Below, piece by piece: positions 9,212 to 16,673 of a stretch of DNA of 64,000 nt. The stretch lies in assembly GCF_018141545.1 (NCBI RefSeq), contig NZ_CP064356.1, positions 2,679,001-2,743,000 on the forward strand. Direction: 5' to 3'. Position numbers and translations under genes: made by a program. Under the pieces are notes generated by a model. The model searched no databases and was not told the DNA's origin. It was given only the letters and a program-made list of their open reading frames with translations. The DNA is from Miltoncostaea oceani (GTDB taxonomy: Bacteria > Actinomycetota > Thermoleophilia > Miltoncostaeales > Miltoncostaeaceae). Numbering within the stretch: the stretch's first letter is position 1; the number at the start of each line of letters is the position of its first letter.

Positions 9212-10096
9212 CTAGGCCGCCGACTCCTGCCGGCGGTGGTGCTGTGCCTCGAACTCGGCGGGGCTGAGGTAACCGAGGCCCGAGTGCCGGCGGCGTGGGT
9301 TGTACCAACTCTCGATGTAGTCGTAGATCGCGGTCCGCGCCTGCTGGCGGGTCGGCCAGGAGCGTCGGTCGATCAGCTCGGTCTTGAGGGTCGACATGAA
9401 CGACTCGGCGAGGGCGTTGTCATAGGCATCGCCACGTGAGCCCATCGACTGGGCGATCCCCGCCTCGCGCAGGGCGCGTCCGCAGGCGAAGCTCGTGTAC
9501 TGGGATCCCCGGTCGCTGTGGTGCACCAGCTGGCCGGGCTCCACCTGGCGCCGCCACAGCGCCATCTGGATCGCATCGACGACCAGTTCGGCCCGCAGGT
9601 CCTCGCGCATCGACCAGCCGACGACGCGGCGGCTGTAGGCATCGACGACCACCGCGACATAGAGCCACCCCGCCCAGGTCCGCACGTAGGTGATGTCAGC
9701 CACCCACAACGCGTTCGGGCACTCGGCGAGGAAGCGTCGCTCCACCAGATCCGCGGCCGGGGCCCGCAGCGGGTCGCGCTCGGTGGTGCGCTGGAAGCGG
9801 CGCCGGTGGGTGCCCTCGATCCCCGCCTCGCGCATCAACCGGGCGATCCGCTTACGGCCGTGGCGGTGGCCGTCAGCACGCAGTTCGGCGTGGATGCGGG
9901 CGGCGCCGTAGGTGCCGCGGCTCATCCGATGCACCGCGCGGAGCCGCTCGAGGAGCTGTTCATCCTCGCGCCGGCGGCTCGACGGTGGTCGGGCGGCCCA
10001 CGAGTAGAAGCCCGAGCGTGAGACGCCGAGCGTCCTGCAGAGGGTGGAGACCCCGTGTGCGGCCTTCTCGGCGGCGATGAACCGGTAGAGGCTCAC
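9212..10096 (-). CDS. IS3-family transposase OrfB (DDE integrase)
   Basis: The 294-residue product has the HTH_21-like N-terminus (MSRGTYGAARIHAELRADG) and an rve integrase core. The acidic triad is visible: WVADITYVRTW (first Asp), HHSDRGSQYTS (second Asp) and NALAESFMSTLKTELI (Glu, 35 residues later as usual for IS3). It overlaps OrfA by 4 bases (ATGA) in the -1 frame. A run of six A residues on the minus strand near 10129-10134, at the KKA codons of OrfA, is the candidate slippery site for an OrfAB fusion. The sequence looks functional. Confidence 0.95.
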   Translation of the reverse strand: MSLYRFIAAEKAAHGVSTLCRTLGVSRSGFYSWAARPPSSRRREDEQLLERLRAVHRMSRGTYGAARIHAELRADGHRHGRKRIARLMREAGIEGTHRRRFQRTTERDPLRAPAADLVERRFLAECPNALWVADITYVRTWAGWLYVAVVVDAYSRRVVGWSMREDLRAELVVDAIQMALWRRQVEPGQLVHHSDRGSQYTSFACGRALREAGIAQSMGSRGDAYDNALAESFMSTLKTELIDRRSWPTRQQARTAIYDYIESWYNPRRRHSGLGYLSPAEFEAQHHRRQESAA

Positions 10097-10395
10097 CGCG
10101 TCGTCTCCGTGGCGAAGAAGGCCGCGGCTTTTTTCAGGATCTCCCGCTCCTCACGCAACACCTTGTTCTCACGCCGAAGCCGGGCGAGCTCGGCGCGTTC
10201 GTCGCTGGTGAGCCCCGGCGCCGTGCCCTGGTCGATCTGCGCCTGCTTGACCCACCGGCGTACCGCCGTCTCGCTGAGGTCGAGCTCTCGACAGACCGCC
10301 CCAATGGACTTCCCCGAGGACTCGATCAACTCGACCGTGCGGGCCTTGAACTCCTCACTGAACTCCCGCCGTGCCCGTCGCTCCCGCTGCTCCAT
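10093..10395 (-). CDS. IS3-family transposase OrfA (helix-turn-helix)
   Basis: This 100-residue protein is the DNA-binding partner of OrfB. It has the HTH_Tnp_1 pattern FSEEFKARTVELIESSGKSI then VCRELDLSETAVRRWVKQ, and a leucine-zipper-like segment ERAELARLRRENKVLREER that mediates multimerisation in this family. It ends ILKKAAAFFATETTR; the AAAAAAG in the KKA codons is where programmed -1 frameshifting occurs in many relatives. Here the phase is AAA-AAA-G, which is not the textbook A-AAA-AAG, so fusion is possible but not certain. Confidence 0.93.
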   Translation of the reverse strand: MEQRERRARREFSEEFKARTVELIESSGKSIGAVCRELDLSETAVRRWVKQAQIDQGTAPGLTSDERAELARLRRENKVLREEREILKKAAAFFATETTR

Positions 10396-10541
10396 GTGGA
10401 CCTCCTTGGAGAAGCATCATCGCCTCTCCGATGGTGTCCGCAGAAGCGGGGCGACCCCACATCCGCCCCCACTGCCCCTGGCAGAACGGGAAGGTCGAGC
10501 GGTTCAACCGCACCCTGCTCACCGAGATGCTTCTATCGGCG

Positions 10542-11591
10542 TCAAGAAGCTAATCGGGCGCTCCTCTCGAGGAAGCGGAAGAGCTGGCGAGCGACGGTGC
10601 GTTTGAGGCAGCGTTGGATCTCGCGCAGGCTGCGCCCCTCGGCGCTGCGGCGGGAGACGTAGGCACGGGTCGCCTCGTCGTGGCGCATACGCACCAGCAC
10701 GATGTTGTGCAGGGCTCGATTGAGCTGGCGATCGCCCTGGCGTGAGAGCCGGTGCCGGCTGACCTGGCCGGAGGACGCCGGGATGGGCGCCACACCAGCC
10801 AGCGCGGCGAACGCCGCCTCGCTGCGGATTCGTCCAGGGTGCGACCAGCTCACAAGCAGCTGGCTCGCGGTGATGACGCCGAGCCCGGGCAGTTCGAGCA
10901 GGGCGGGGCAGATCGCGCGGACAAGCCGCGCGAGTTCGGCCTCAAGCACAGCGGATTCACCGGTGAGGTGATCGATGCGCTGCGCGGTCGCCCGCAGCGC
11001 AAGAACCGCGGCTCGTCGTTCCTCGTCGTGGCGCTGCATCAGGTGCAGGCGAGAGCAGGTGCGGATGAGCTCGGCTCGTGTGAGACCGCGCAGCGATTCG
11101 CGCAAGACGCTCGGCGAGGTGACGACGAGCGCCCTCAGCTGATTGATGGCGGCCGTGCGTGCGGCGATGCTCGCCCTGCGGGTGGCCAGCAGGACACGCA
11201 GCGCCTCGCGAACGCCACGCGCCCGCGGGCTTGCCAGATGGGCTCGGCTGAGCGCCTCGCGCGCCGCGCGAAGGGCGTCAAGGCCGTCATCCTTGCCGCG
11301 TCGGCGCGCCGGACGCGAGGGGCGGTCGATCTCGACGACCGCCTCACCGAGGGCCACCAACAGCGCCGTGAGGCCCGCTCCGTAGCTGCCTGTTTGCTCG
11401 ATCGCCCATAGGCGCGGCCCAGGGGCGGCGGCCCTGACAGCGTCGATCAGCCGCTCGAGCCCTGGCGGGTCGGTCGTCGCCGCGAACTCGGCGCGCAAGC
11501 TGCCCGTGCGGTCGACGAGGGCGGCCGCATGAGTCTGGGAATGGGTGTCGACACCTACGACGTGGGCGAAGTCCTCTGCCACGATGGCCAT
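10542..11591 (-). CDS. IS110-family transposase (DEDD recombinase)
   Basis: The 349-residue product has the two domains of IS110 recombinases. The N-terminal RuvC-like DEDD domain shows VGVDTHSQTH (first Asp), WAIEQTGSYG (Glu) and GKDDGLDALRAAREA (the Asp pair). The C-terminal Tnp_20 domain shows LPGLGVITASQLL and AALAGVAPIPASSGQVSRHR, whose Ser is the proposed nucleophile in this family. Length and motifs are complete, so it should be active. Members act with a structured RNA encoded beside the gene; the candidate is in the leader at 11641-11853. A ribosome site AGGAAGGAG precedes the ATG. Confidence 0.95.
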   Translation of the reverse strand: MAIVAEDFAHVVGVDTHSQTHAAALVDRTGSLRAEFAATTDPPGLERLIDAVRAAAPGPRLWAIEQTGSYGAGLTALLVALGEAVVEIDRPSRPARRRGKDDGLDALRAAREALSRAHLASPRARGVREALRVLLATRRASIAARTAAINQLRALVVTSPSVLRESLRGLTRAELIRTCSRLHLMQRHDEERRAAVLALRATAQRIDHLTGESAVLEAELARLVRAICPALLELPGLGVITASQLLVSWSHPGRIRSEAAFAALAGVAPIPASSGQVSRHRLSRQGDRQLNRALHNIVLVRMRHDEATRAYVSRRSAEGRSLREIQRCLKRTVARQLFRFLERSARLAS

Positions 11592-11640
11592 GCGGTGCTC
11601 CTTCCTGGATCGAGCGCCGTCTGCGGCGCCGGCCTGGATG

Positions 11641-11853
11641 AAGACACCGTGCGGCAGGACTGTGATGGGTCACGGCTGCAGCCGGACAGGCTTCTGATCA
11701 GGCCAGCAGGCGGTTGGCCAGGCCGGCGCCGGCATCGGAGCGACATATCTCAGCGACAGGCACGCACCAGGCGGCCAATGGGCGCTATGGGTCACCTCCG
11801 ACACCGACGCCAGCCTGACAAACGGCCCGAGGACCGCCCACCCAGACTCACAA
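11641..11853 (-). ncRNA. Candidate bridge RNA of the IS110 element
   Basis: The leader upstream of the transposase has the bridge-RNA layout known from IS621. A first stem-loop is closed by 11735-11740 with 11796-11801 (TCGGAG/CTCCGA). Inside it, GCCCAUU (11777-11783) matches the left target GCCCA plus core, and UCGCUGAG (11749-11756) can pair with the core plus right target CTCGGTGA (two G-U pairs). A second loop has AGAAGC (11690-11695), equal to the element's right end, then a CGGCUGCAGCCG hairpin (11673-11684), then UCACAG (11660-11665), which pairs with core CT plus GTGA of the element's left end. The 9-mer GTGACCCAT occurs in both loops. RNA ends are not defined; the pairings are read by eye. 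Confidence 0.6.
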
Positions 11854-12004
11854 TGGGCCTACTCGCAGGTGTTCACCAGCAACACCCAGCGGGCCGGGTG
11901 CCTGCCAGACTTCCTCGAGCACTACAACACCCAACGCCGCCACAGCAGCCTCAACGGCCGCCCGCCGATCAGCCGCCTGTCAACAACGTGGTGACCAACT
12001 ACAG

Positions 12005-12805
12005 CTAGGCGGCGGTGCGGTGGGCGGTGAGGAGAAGGCGGCCGTCGCCGACGGCGAACGGCGAACCGTCCGGCCCGGCGTGGTGCTCGATGCGCGTGAA
12101 CCCGCTGTCCGCGAGCAGTCGGCGCAGGTGCGCGATGGTGTAGACGTGATGGAGGGCCGTGGCCTCGAGCCGCTGCGCGCCGCGGACGAACACGTACCGG
12201 CTGAGCAGGCGGCTCCCCGCGACGTCGTAGGCGTTGGATCCCGAGACCACGATGTCCCCGGCGGCGATGTCGCGGGGGCGCCCGTCGATGAAGCCGGGGA
12301 GCACCGACTCGGCGGCGGCGGAGTAGTCGATGACGAGACCGCCCCCCGGCCGGATGGCCGCGCCGAGCGCCGACAGGAACTCCACGAGGCCGTCGAGCGC
12401 CAGGTAGCCGAGGCTGTTGCCCATGCAGACGGCGGCGTCGAACGAGCCGTCGCGTGGGATCTCGCGCATCTCGGCGACGACCACCTCGGGCCGCAGGCCC
12501 GCCGTGCGCGCCGCCGCCCGTGCGTGGTGGACGGCCTCCTCGGAGATGTCCACGCCGACGACGTCGTGGCCGCGGGCGGATAGCGCGAGAGTGTGCCGGC
12601 CACTACCGCAGGGCACGTCCAGCACCCGCGACCCCGGCCGCAGGGCGAGGCGGTCCTCGATGAAGTCCAGCTCGGAGGCGGTCGCGTCCGCCGGGACGGC
12701 GCGCCGCCAGAACTCGTTCGGCAGCTCGGTGAAGAACTCCGTGTACCAGTCCGCCGGGACGGCGTCGTCGCTGGGGTCGTGACTGCTCATGGGCGCAGGA
12801 TGCAC
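12005..12805 (-). CDS. Class I SAM-dependent methyltransferase
   Basis: This 266-residue enzyme has a Rossmann methyltransferase core. VLDVPCGSGRHTLALSARG is motif I, VVGVDISEEAV the acidic loop that holds the SAM ribose, and FDAAVCMGNSLGYL motif IV. The substrate is unknown. The start may be at 12805 or at 12790 (MSSHDPSDD); neither has a good ribosome site. The TAG stop lies within the CTAG of the IS481 target duplication, so the insertion fell exactly on the stop codon without changing the protein. Before the insertion it would have led into the lipoprotein hydrolase and FAD monooxygenase. Confidence 0.85.
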   Translation of the reverse strand: MHPAPMSSHDPSDDAVPADWYTEFFTELPNEFWRRAVPADATASELDFIEDRLALRPGSRVLDVPCGSGRHTLALSARGHDVVGVDISEEAVHHARAAARTAGLRPEVVVAEMREIPRDGSFDAAVCMGNSLGYLALDGLVEFLSALGAAIRPGGGLVIDYSAAAESVLPGFIDGRPRDIAAGDIVVSGSNAYDVAGSRLLSRYVFVRGAQRLEATALHHVYTIAHLRRLLADSGFTRIEHHAGPDGSPFAVGDGRLLLTAHRTAA

Positions 12806-12861
12806 GCACCCCGTCGCGCGGTCATGAGCGGTGCATTACTCGATTCCCGGCACGGGCCTAC

Positions 12862-15492
12862 TCAGTCGCGCTCGCGGAGCAGGTCCGCCAGCGCCCGGCG
12901 TCCCGACACTCCGAGCTTGCGATAGACCCGCAGCAGGTGGTTGTCCACGGTGCGCACCGAGATCACCAGGCGCCCGGCGATCTCGCGACTGCTGAGACCG
13001 GCGGCGGCGAGCACGGCGATCTCGTGCTCGCGGCGGGTCAGGTCCTCGGCCGGCGCGTCCGGAAGCGTCGGGGGGGCGGCGCCCTCGCAGCGTCGCAGCA
13101 GGTGGGCGCCGCGGGTGGCCGCGGCCCGTGCCCGCGCCTCGCGTCCGTCACGGGAGTGCGCCGCGGCGGCGGCGAGCCAGGTCTCGGCGGAGACCAGCAC
13201 CGAACCGATCCCGGCGAGACTCTCCGCGACCGCCTCGAGGCCGTCGGCGTCCCCGCGGGCGAGCGCCGCCGCGTGCGCCGCCGCCGTCGCGGCGAACGGG
13301 CCCTCGACGCCCTCGGCGAGGACGGCGAGGTCCGGTGCCGCCGAGGCGGCGCCGCCCAGGCGCGCGAGCGCGTGGAGGGCCTGGACGGCGTGGACGCTCC
13401 GGCCGCCCGCCCGCGCCTCGGCCGCGGCCGCCGTGAGGATGGCGCCGGCCCGCGTGCGCTCGCCGTCCGAGGCGGCGCTCCAGGCGCGCGCGAGGTCGAG
13501 TTCGACGGAGAACGCCCGGTGCCCGAGGAGGGTGTCGTCCAGTTCGGCGACGGCGTCGCGTGATGCGAGCGTGTCGCCCCCCTGGGCGGCCGCCTGGGCG
13601 ACGCCGGCCAACGCGACCGCGCGCATCCCCACCGCATCCGCGTCCCGGAGCAGCACGGCGCTCTCCCGGAAGAGCCGTGACGCCGTCCCGACGCGGCCGC
13701 GCGCGAGCCAGATGGACGCGAGGGAGATGCCCTCGACCGCCGACGGCAGGGCCGAACCGCGCCCGAGCATCGACCGGTAGAGGGCCTCCGAGGATCGCGT
13801 CGCCTCCACCAGGCGGCCGGCGTGCCGGAGGGCGAGGCCCCGCAGGCCGAGGAGCACCACCTCGGCCTGCGGCAGCTCGTGCCGTTCCCCCCGGGCGGCC
13901 GGCAGGTTTTCGTCCACCACCTCCAGCGCGCGCGAGATCCGCCCGCAGGTCAGCAGTGCCTCGGCGGCCCCCGTCGCCGCCCGCACACGCACGACGTCCG
14001 CAACGCCCCGGCGCGCCAACAGCGGCCCGGCGGTGGCGAGGGCCTCGGCCGGACGACCTGACGCGGCCAGCAGGCGCACCTGCTCCGCCTCGATGCGGTC
14101 CCGTGCCGACCGGGAGGCCACGCGGCGGCCGACGGCCTCCAGCAGCGCCCCCGCCTCGTCGGGTCCGCCCCGGGCCCAGAACAGGTTGCCGGCCGCGCCG
14201 ATCGCGGCCGCCACCCGGCCATCGTCGCCGGGCGCATCGTCGATGAGGCGCGCGAGGAGGTCCGCCGACTCGTCGGCCATCCCCTGCGCGGCGAGCGCGC
14301 GCCCGAGCAGCAGGTGCGCGCCGAAACCCCCGTCGCGGCGGATCGCGGCACGCGCCAGGCGCTCCGCGAGGGCGGGGTCCAGGGCGGCCAGGGCCTGCGC
14401 GGCGGCCTGCTGGAACAGCGTGCTCCCCCCGCCGCCCGCCTCGAGCCTCCAGACCGCCACCCGGAGCTGGTCGCCGCCGCGCCGGGCCCCGCGGGACTCG
14501 ACGTCCTCCGCGAGCCGGGCGTGGAGGGCGTCCCGGCGGCCACCCGCCATCTGCGCGACGACGGCCTCCGCATGGAGGGGGTGCGCGACCTCGACGAGAC
14601 TCCGTCGTTCGTCGCGCCGGCGCGAGACCAGGCCGGCGTCCTCCAGGCGCGACAGCGCGTCCGCCTCCGCGGGCGCGAGCGCATCCACGCCGAGCTGCCC
14701 CGCGACCGCGACCAGTTCCAGCACGGTCCGCTCCACGGGCGTCAGGCCGTCGACCCGTACGCCCACGACGTCGGCGAGGCGTGCGCCCGGGCTCAGCCGT
14801 CCCCTCCACCGCCACACCCCGTCGTCGCGGGCGAGGGTGCCGTCGGTGCGGCCGAGCCGGACGACCTCGCGCAGGAACAGGGGGTTCCCGCGGGTGAGGG
14901 CCCAGAGCGCCTCCCTGCTGCGACCGTCCACCGGCGCGGCGAGCACATCCTCCAGCAGACGCGCCATCGCGACCGGCGTCAGCTCCTCGAGATCGACGAC
15001 GACGCAGTGCTCGTCCTTCCCGAGTGCCTGCAGGGCGTCCGGCATGGCGTGACCCGCCCGTACCGTCATGACGACGAGCGCGTCGCCGGTGACGACCAGC
15101 AGGTGGACGAGGGCGGCGGAGGCCTCGTCCAGGAGATGGCCGTCATCGACGCACAGCAGCATGCGGCGCCCGGCGGCGCGGGCCGCGAGGGACCGGCGCA
15201 CGCGACCCAGGAGATCGACGCCCTCGCCCGCCGTCTCGCTGGCGTCGAGCAGGGCGGCGACCGCCCCGAGCGGGATCGCGCGACTGGACGCCGTCGCGCG
15301 CACCCATCCGACGACCAGCCCCCGCGACCGGGCGATCCGCGCGGCCTCGGCCGCCAGCCGGGTCTTCCCCACCCCCGCCGGGCCGCTGACGATGACGCCG
15401 CCGGACGCCCGCGTCAGGGCCGCCGCGATGATCCCGAGTTCGTCCTGCCGGCCGGTGATCGGCCACGGCGTCGCCCCGTCGTGTTCCGCCAT
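12862..15492 (-). CDS. LAL-type LuxR-family ATPase regulator
   Basis: The 876-residue protein is a large ATP-binding LuxR regulator (MalT/LAL class, STAND type). GPAGVGKTRLAAEA is the Walker A motif and RRMLLCVDDGHLLDE the Walker B. The middle 500 residues are Ala-rich helical TPR-like repeats that usually sense a ligand. The C-terminal helix-turn-helix is LTRREHEIAVLAAAGLSSRE then VISVRTVDNHLLRVYRKLG. The frame opens at 15573, but the start at 15492 (MAEHDGATPWPITGRQ) places the protein start just before the conserved ATPase region. It is 56 bases from the methyltransferase on the same strand and could control that cluster. Confidence 0.88.
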   Translation of the reverse strand: MAEHDGATPWPITGRQDELGIIAAALTRASGGVIVSGPAGVGKTRLAAEAARIARSRGLVVGWVRATASSRAIPLGAVAALLDASETAGEGVDLLGRVRRSLAARAAGRRMLLCVDDGHLLDEASAALVHLLVVTGDALVVMTVRAGHAMPDALQALGKDEHCVVVDLEELTPVAMARLLEDVLAAPVDGRSREALWALTRGNPLFLREVVRLGRTDGTLARDDGVWRWRGRLSPGARLADVVGVRVDGLTPVERTVLELVAVAGQLGVDALAPAEADALSRLEDAGLVSRRRDERRSLVEVAHPLHAEAVVAQMAGGRRDALHARLAEDVESRGARRGGDQLRVAVWRLEAGGGGSTLFQQAAAQALAALDPALAERLARAAIRRDGGFGAHLLLGRALAAQGMADESADLLARLIDDAPGDDGRVAAAIGAAGNLFWARGGPDEAGALLEAVGRRVASRSARDRIEAEQVRLLAASGRPAEALATAGPLLARRGVADVVRVRAATGAAEALLTCGRISRALEVVDENLPAARGERHELPQAEVVLLGLRGLALRHAGRLVEATRSSEALYRSMLGRGSALPSAVEGISLASIWLARGRVGTASRLFRESAVLLRDADAVGMRAVALAGVAQAAAQGGDTLASRDAVAELDDTLLGHRAFSVELDLARAWSAASDGERTRAGAILTAAAAEARAGGRSVHAVQALHALARLGGAASAAPDLAVLAEGVEGPFAATAAAHAAALARGDADGLEAVAESLAGIGSVLVSAETWLAAAAAHSRDGREARARAAATRGAHLLRRCEGAAPPTLPDAPAEDLTRREHEIAVLAAAGLSSREIAGRLVISVRTVDNHLLRVYRKLGVSGRRALADLLRERD

Positions 15493-15585
15493 CGCGCGCA
15501 GTCTCCCGCGACGGAGGTGCCGCGCGCGACCCCAGGCCGGAGTCGGGGCGTCGGACCAGGGGGGATGCATCACGCCATCCCCCCG

Positions 15586-15618
15586 CGCGGTACCCGGCGG
15601 TGACCGCCGGGTACCGCG
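15586..15618 (-). terminator. Hairpin downstream of the L,D-transpeptidase gene
   Basis: CGCGGTACCCGGCGG and CCGCCGGGTACCGCG form a perfect 15-base-pair stem with a 3-base loop, 6 bases beyond the L,D-transpeptidase stop. No U-tract follows. It probably ends that transcript and insulates the LuxR gene. Confidence 0.65.
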
Positions 15619-15624
15619 GGGGCG

Positions 15625-16632
15625 TCAGCGGATGAAGACCGGCGTCCCGATCTCCACGAGCGGGTAGAGCTTCTCGACGTCCGAGATGTACATCCGGATG
15701 CAGCCGTGGGAGGCGCGGGTGCCGATCGACCCGGGTGACGGCGTGCCGTGCATGCCGATCGCCGGGGCGGACGTCCCGATCCACCGGGTGCCGAGCGGGT
15801 TGCTCACGCCGGGCGGGACGGGGCCGAGGCCCTCGGCCCACGGGGAGCTCGGCGGGAACCACGTCGGGTTCACCTGCTTCTGGATCACCTGGAAGTCGCC
15901 CGAGGGCGTCGGGTAGGCGGGCTGGCCGACCGCGATCGGGAAGCTCAGCTTGCGCGTGCCCTTGTACCAGGTGAGCCGGAAGTTGCCCCGGTCGATCACC
16001 ACGAACGCGCCGACCGAGGTGCGGGCGGGGGCGACGCGGCGCGACGCCAGCGCGTAGGCGGGGCGGTCGCGGGTCACGATCGCCGCGGCGATCTGCGTGG
16101 TCGCCTTCGGCACGTCGATGGCGATGCCCACCCGCGGCTTGCGGATGACCGGGCGGACGCCCTTCAGGGAGACGGCGGCGTCCACGGCGGACAGGTCGTT
16201 CTTCGCGGCGCGCAGCGCCAGGACCGCGCGCAGCTTCTTCTTGTTGACGGTCGCCGCGAGCGGCACGTCCACGACGCCCTCCGGCGGGAGCGGCTTCGAC
16301 CGGCCGTAGAGCAGCGCGACCTTGATCGCGTAGTCCACCTTCGCGGCGTACCCGACCTTCACCGGCTCGACCTTCAGGTTGCGCCCGCGGAAGGTGACGA
16401 GCAGGGGCGCGCGGCGCGGCACGACGTGCTGCTGGATGACGGCGGCGCGGGCGGCGGCCACGGTGGCGCCGCCGACGGGGATCCCGGCGATCGTCACGCC
16501 CGGGGCGATCACGCCCGCCGGGAGGGGGGCCGGTGCGACGGGGGCGGGCGCCTGCGCGCCCGCAACCGCCGGGATCAGAGACCCAACCGCGGCCAAGGCC
16601 GCCAGACCGATCCCCGCACGCCACTTCGTCAT
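15625..16632 (-). CDS. L,D-transpeptidase (YkuD), secreted
   Basis: The 335-residue protein crosslinks peptidoglycan between diaminopimelate residues (3-3 links) or attaches proteins to the wall. Residues 1-26 form a signal peptide (GIGLAALAAVGSLIPAVAGA). A region with a PGVTIAGIPVGGATV motif resembles the YoaR/VanW-type peptidoglycan-binding module that often precedes YkuD. The catalytic domain ends with IGMHGTPSPG and the hallmark SHGCIRM holding the Cys nucleophile. The frame opens upstream at 16965, but the signal peptide and an AGGGG ribosome site set the start at 16632. Confidence 0.93.
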   Translation of the reverse strand: MTKWRAGIGLAALAAVGSLIPAVAGAQAPAPVAPAPLPAGVIAPGVTIAGIPVGGATVAAARAAVIQQHVVPRRAPLLVTFRGRNLKVEPVKVGYAAKVDYAIKVALLYGRSKPLPPEGVVDVPLAATVNKKKLRAVLALRAAKNDLSAVDAAVSLKGVRPVIRKPRVGIAIDVPKATTQIAAAIVTRDRPAYALASRRVAPARTSVGAFVVIDRGNFRLTWYKGTRKLSFPIAVGQPAYPTPSGDFQVIQKQVNPTWFPPSSPWAEGLGPVPPGVSNPLGTRWIGTSAPAIGMHGTPSPGSIGTRASHGCIRMYISDVEKLYPLVEIGTPVFIR

Positions 16633-16673
16633 CTCTGGACCCCTGTCGCCATCGGCTGTCTCAGCGCGCGATG

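Larger units (their letters stand above)
9181..10459 (-). mobile_element. IS3-family insertion sequence
   Basis: The element is 1279 bases long. Its ends are inverted repeats starting TGGAGTCGCCCCGCTTTGGC on the left and TGGGGTCGCCCCGCTTCTGC on the right (reversed), 22 of 25 positions matching, and it begins TG and ends CA. It is flanked by the 4-base repeat CATC (9177-9180 and 10460-10463). It encodes OrfA and OrfB on the minus strand and looks complete. Confidence 0.93.
10527..11853 (-). mobile_element. IS110-family insertion sequence
   Basis: The element sits inside the codons Glu-Trp of the conserved TEWAY-like segment of the IS481 transposase. Read on the minus strand, the left junction is GGCCCA-TT-GTGAGTC and the right junction AGAAGCAT-CT-CGGTGAGC, so a CT-type core dinucleotide separates target and element, with one C-to-T difference on the left. 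There are no inverted repeats or long target duplication, as expected for IS110. It holds one transposase gene and a ~260-base leader upstream of it. Confidence 0.82.
8419..11994 (+). pseudogene. IS481-family transposase split into three pieces
   Basis: The coding pieces are 8419-9180, 10464-10526 and 11854-11994 (966 bases, 321 residues and a stop), joined in frame once the inner elements are removed. The N-terminus is a helix-turn-helix (LGCSRATAYKWLRRFREEG). The DDE catalytic core shows IDVKKLGRI and DYVHSAVDDHSRLAYSE, and the third part RPHCPWQNGKVERFNRTLLT holds the catalytic Glu. The tail HYNTQRRHSSLNGRPPISRL is typical of the family. There is no other frameshift or stop, so the interruptions are probably recent. 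The gene is now dead unless the inner elements excise. Confidence 0.9.
8316..12003 (+). mobile_element. IS481-family element, disrupted by two later insertions
   Basis: The outer element has imperfect terminal inverted repeats. The left end begins TGTAGTCACCCGCAGCGTTG and the right end, reversed, begins TGTAGTTGGTCACCACGTTG. It is flanked by a 6-base direct repeat GCTAGG (8310-8315 and 12004-12009), which fits the NCTAGN target known for IS481. Without the two inner elements it is about 1.08 kb, the usual IS481 size. The inner elements are IS3-family (9181-10459) and IS110-family (10527-11853). Confidence 0.9.
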
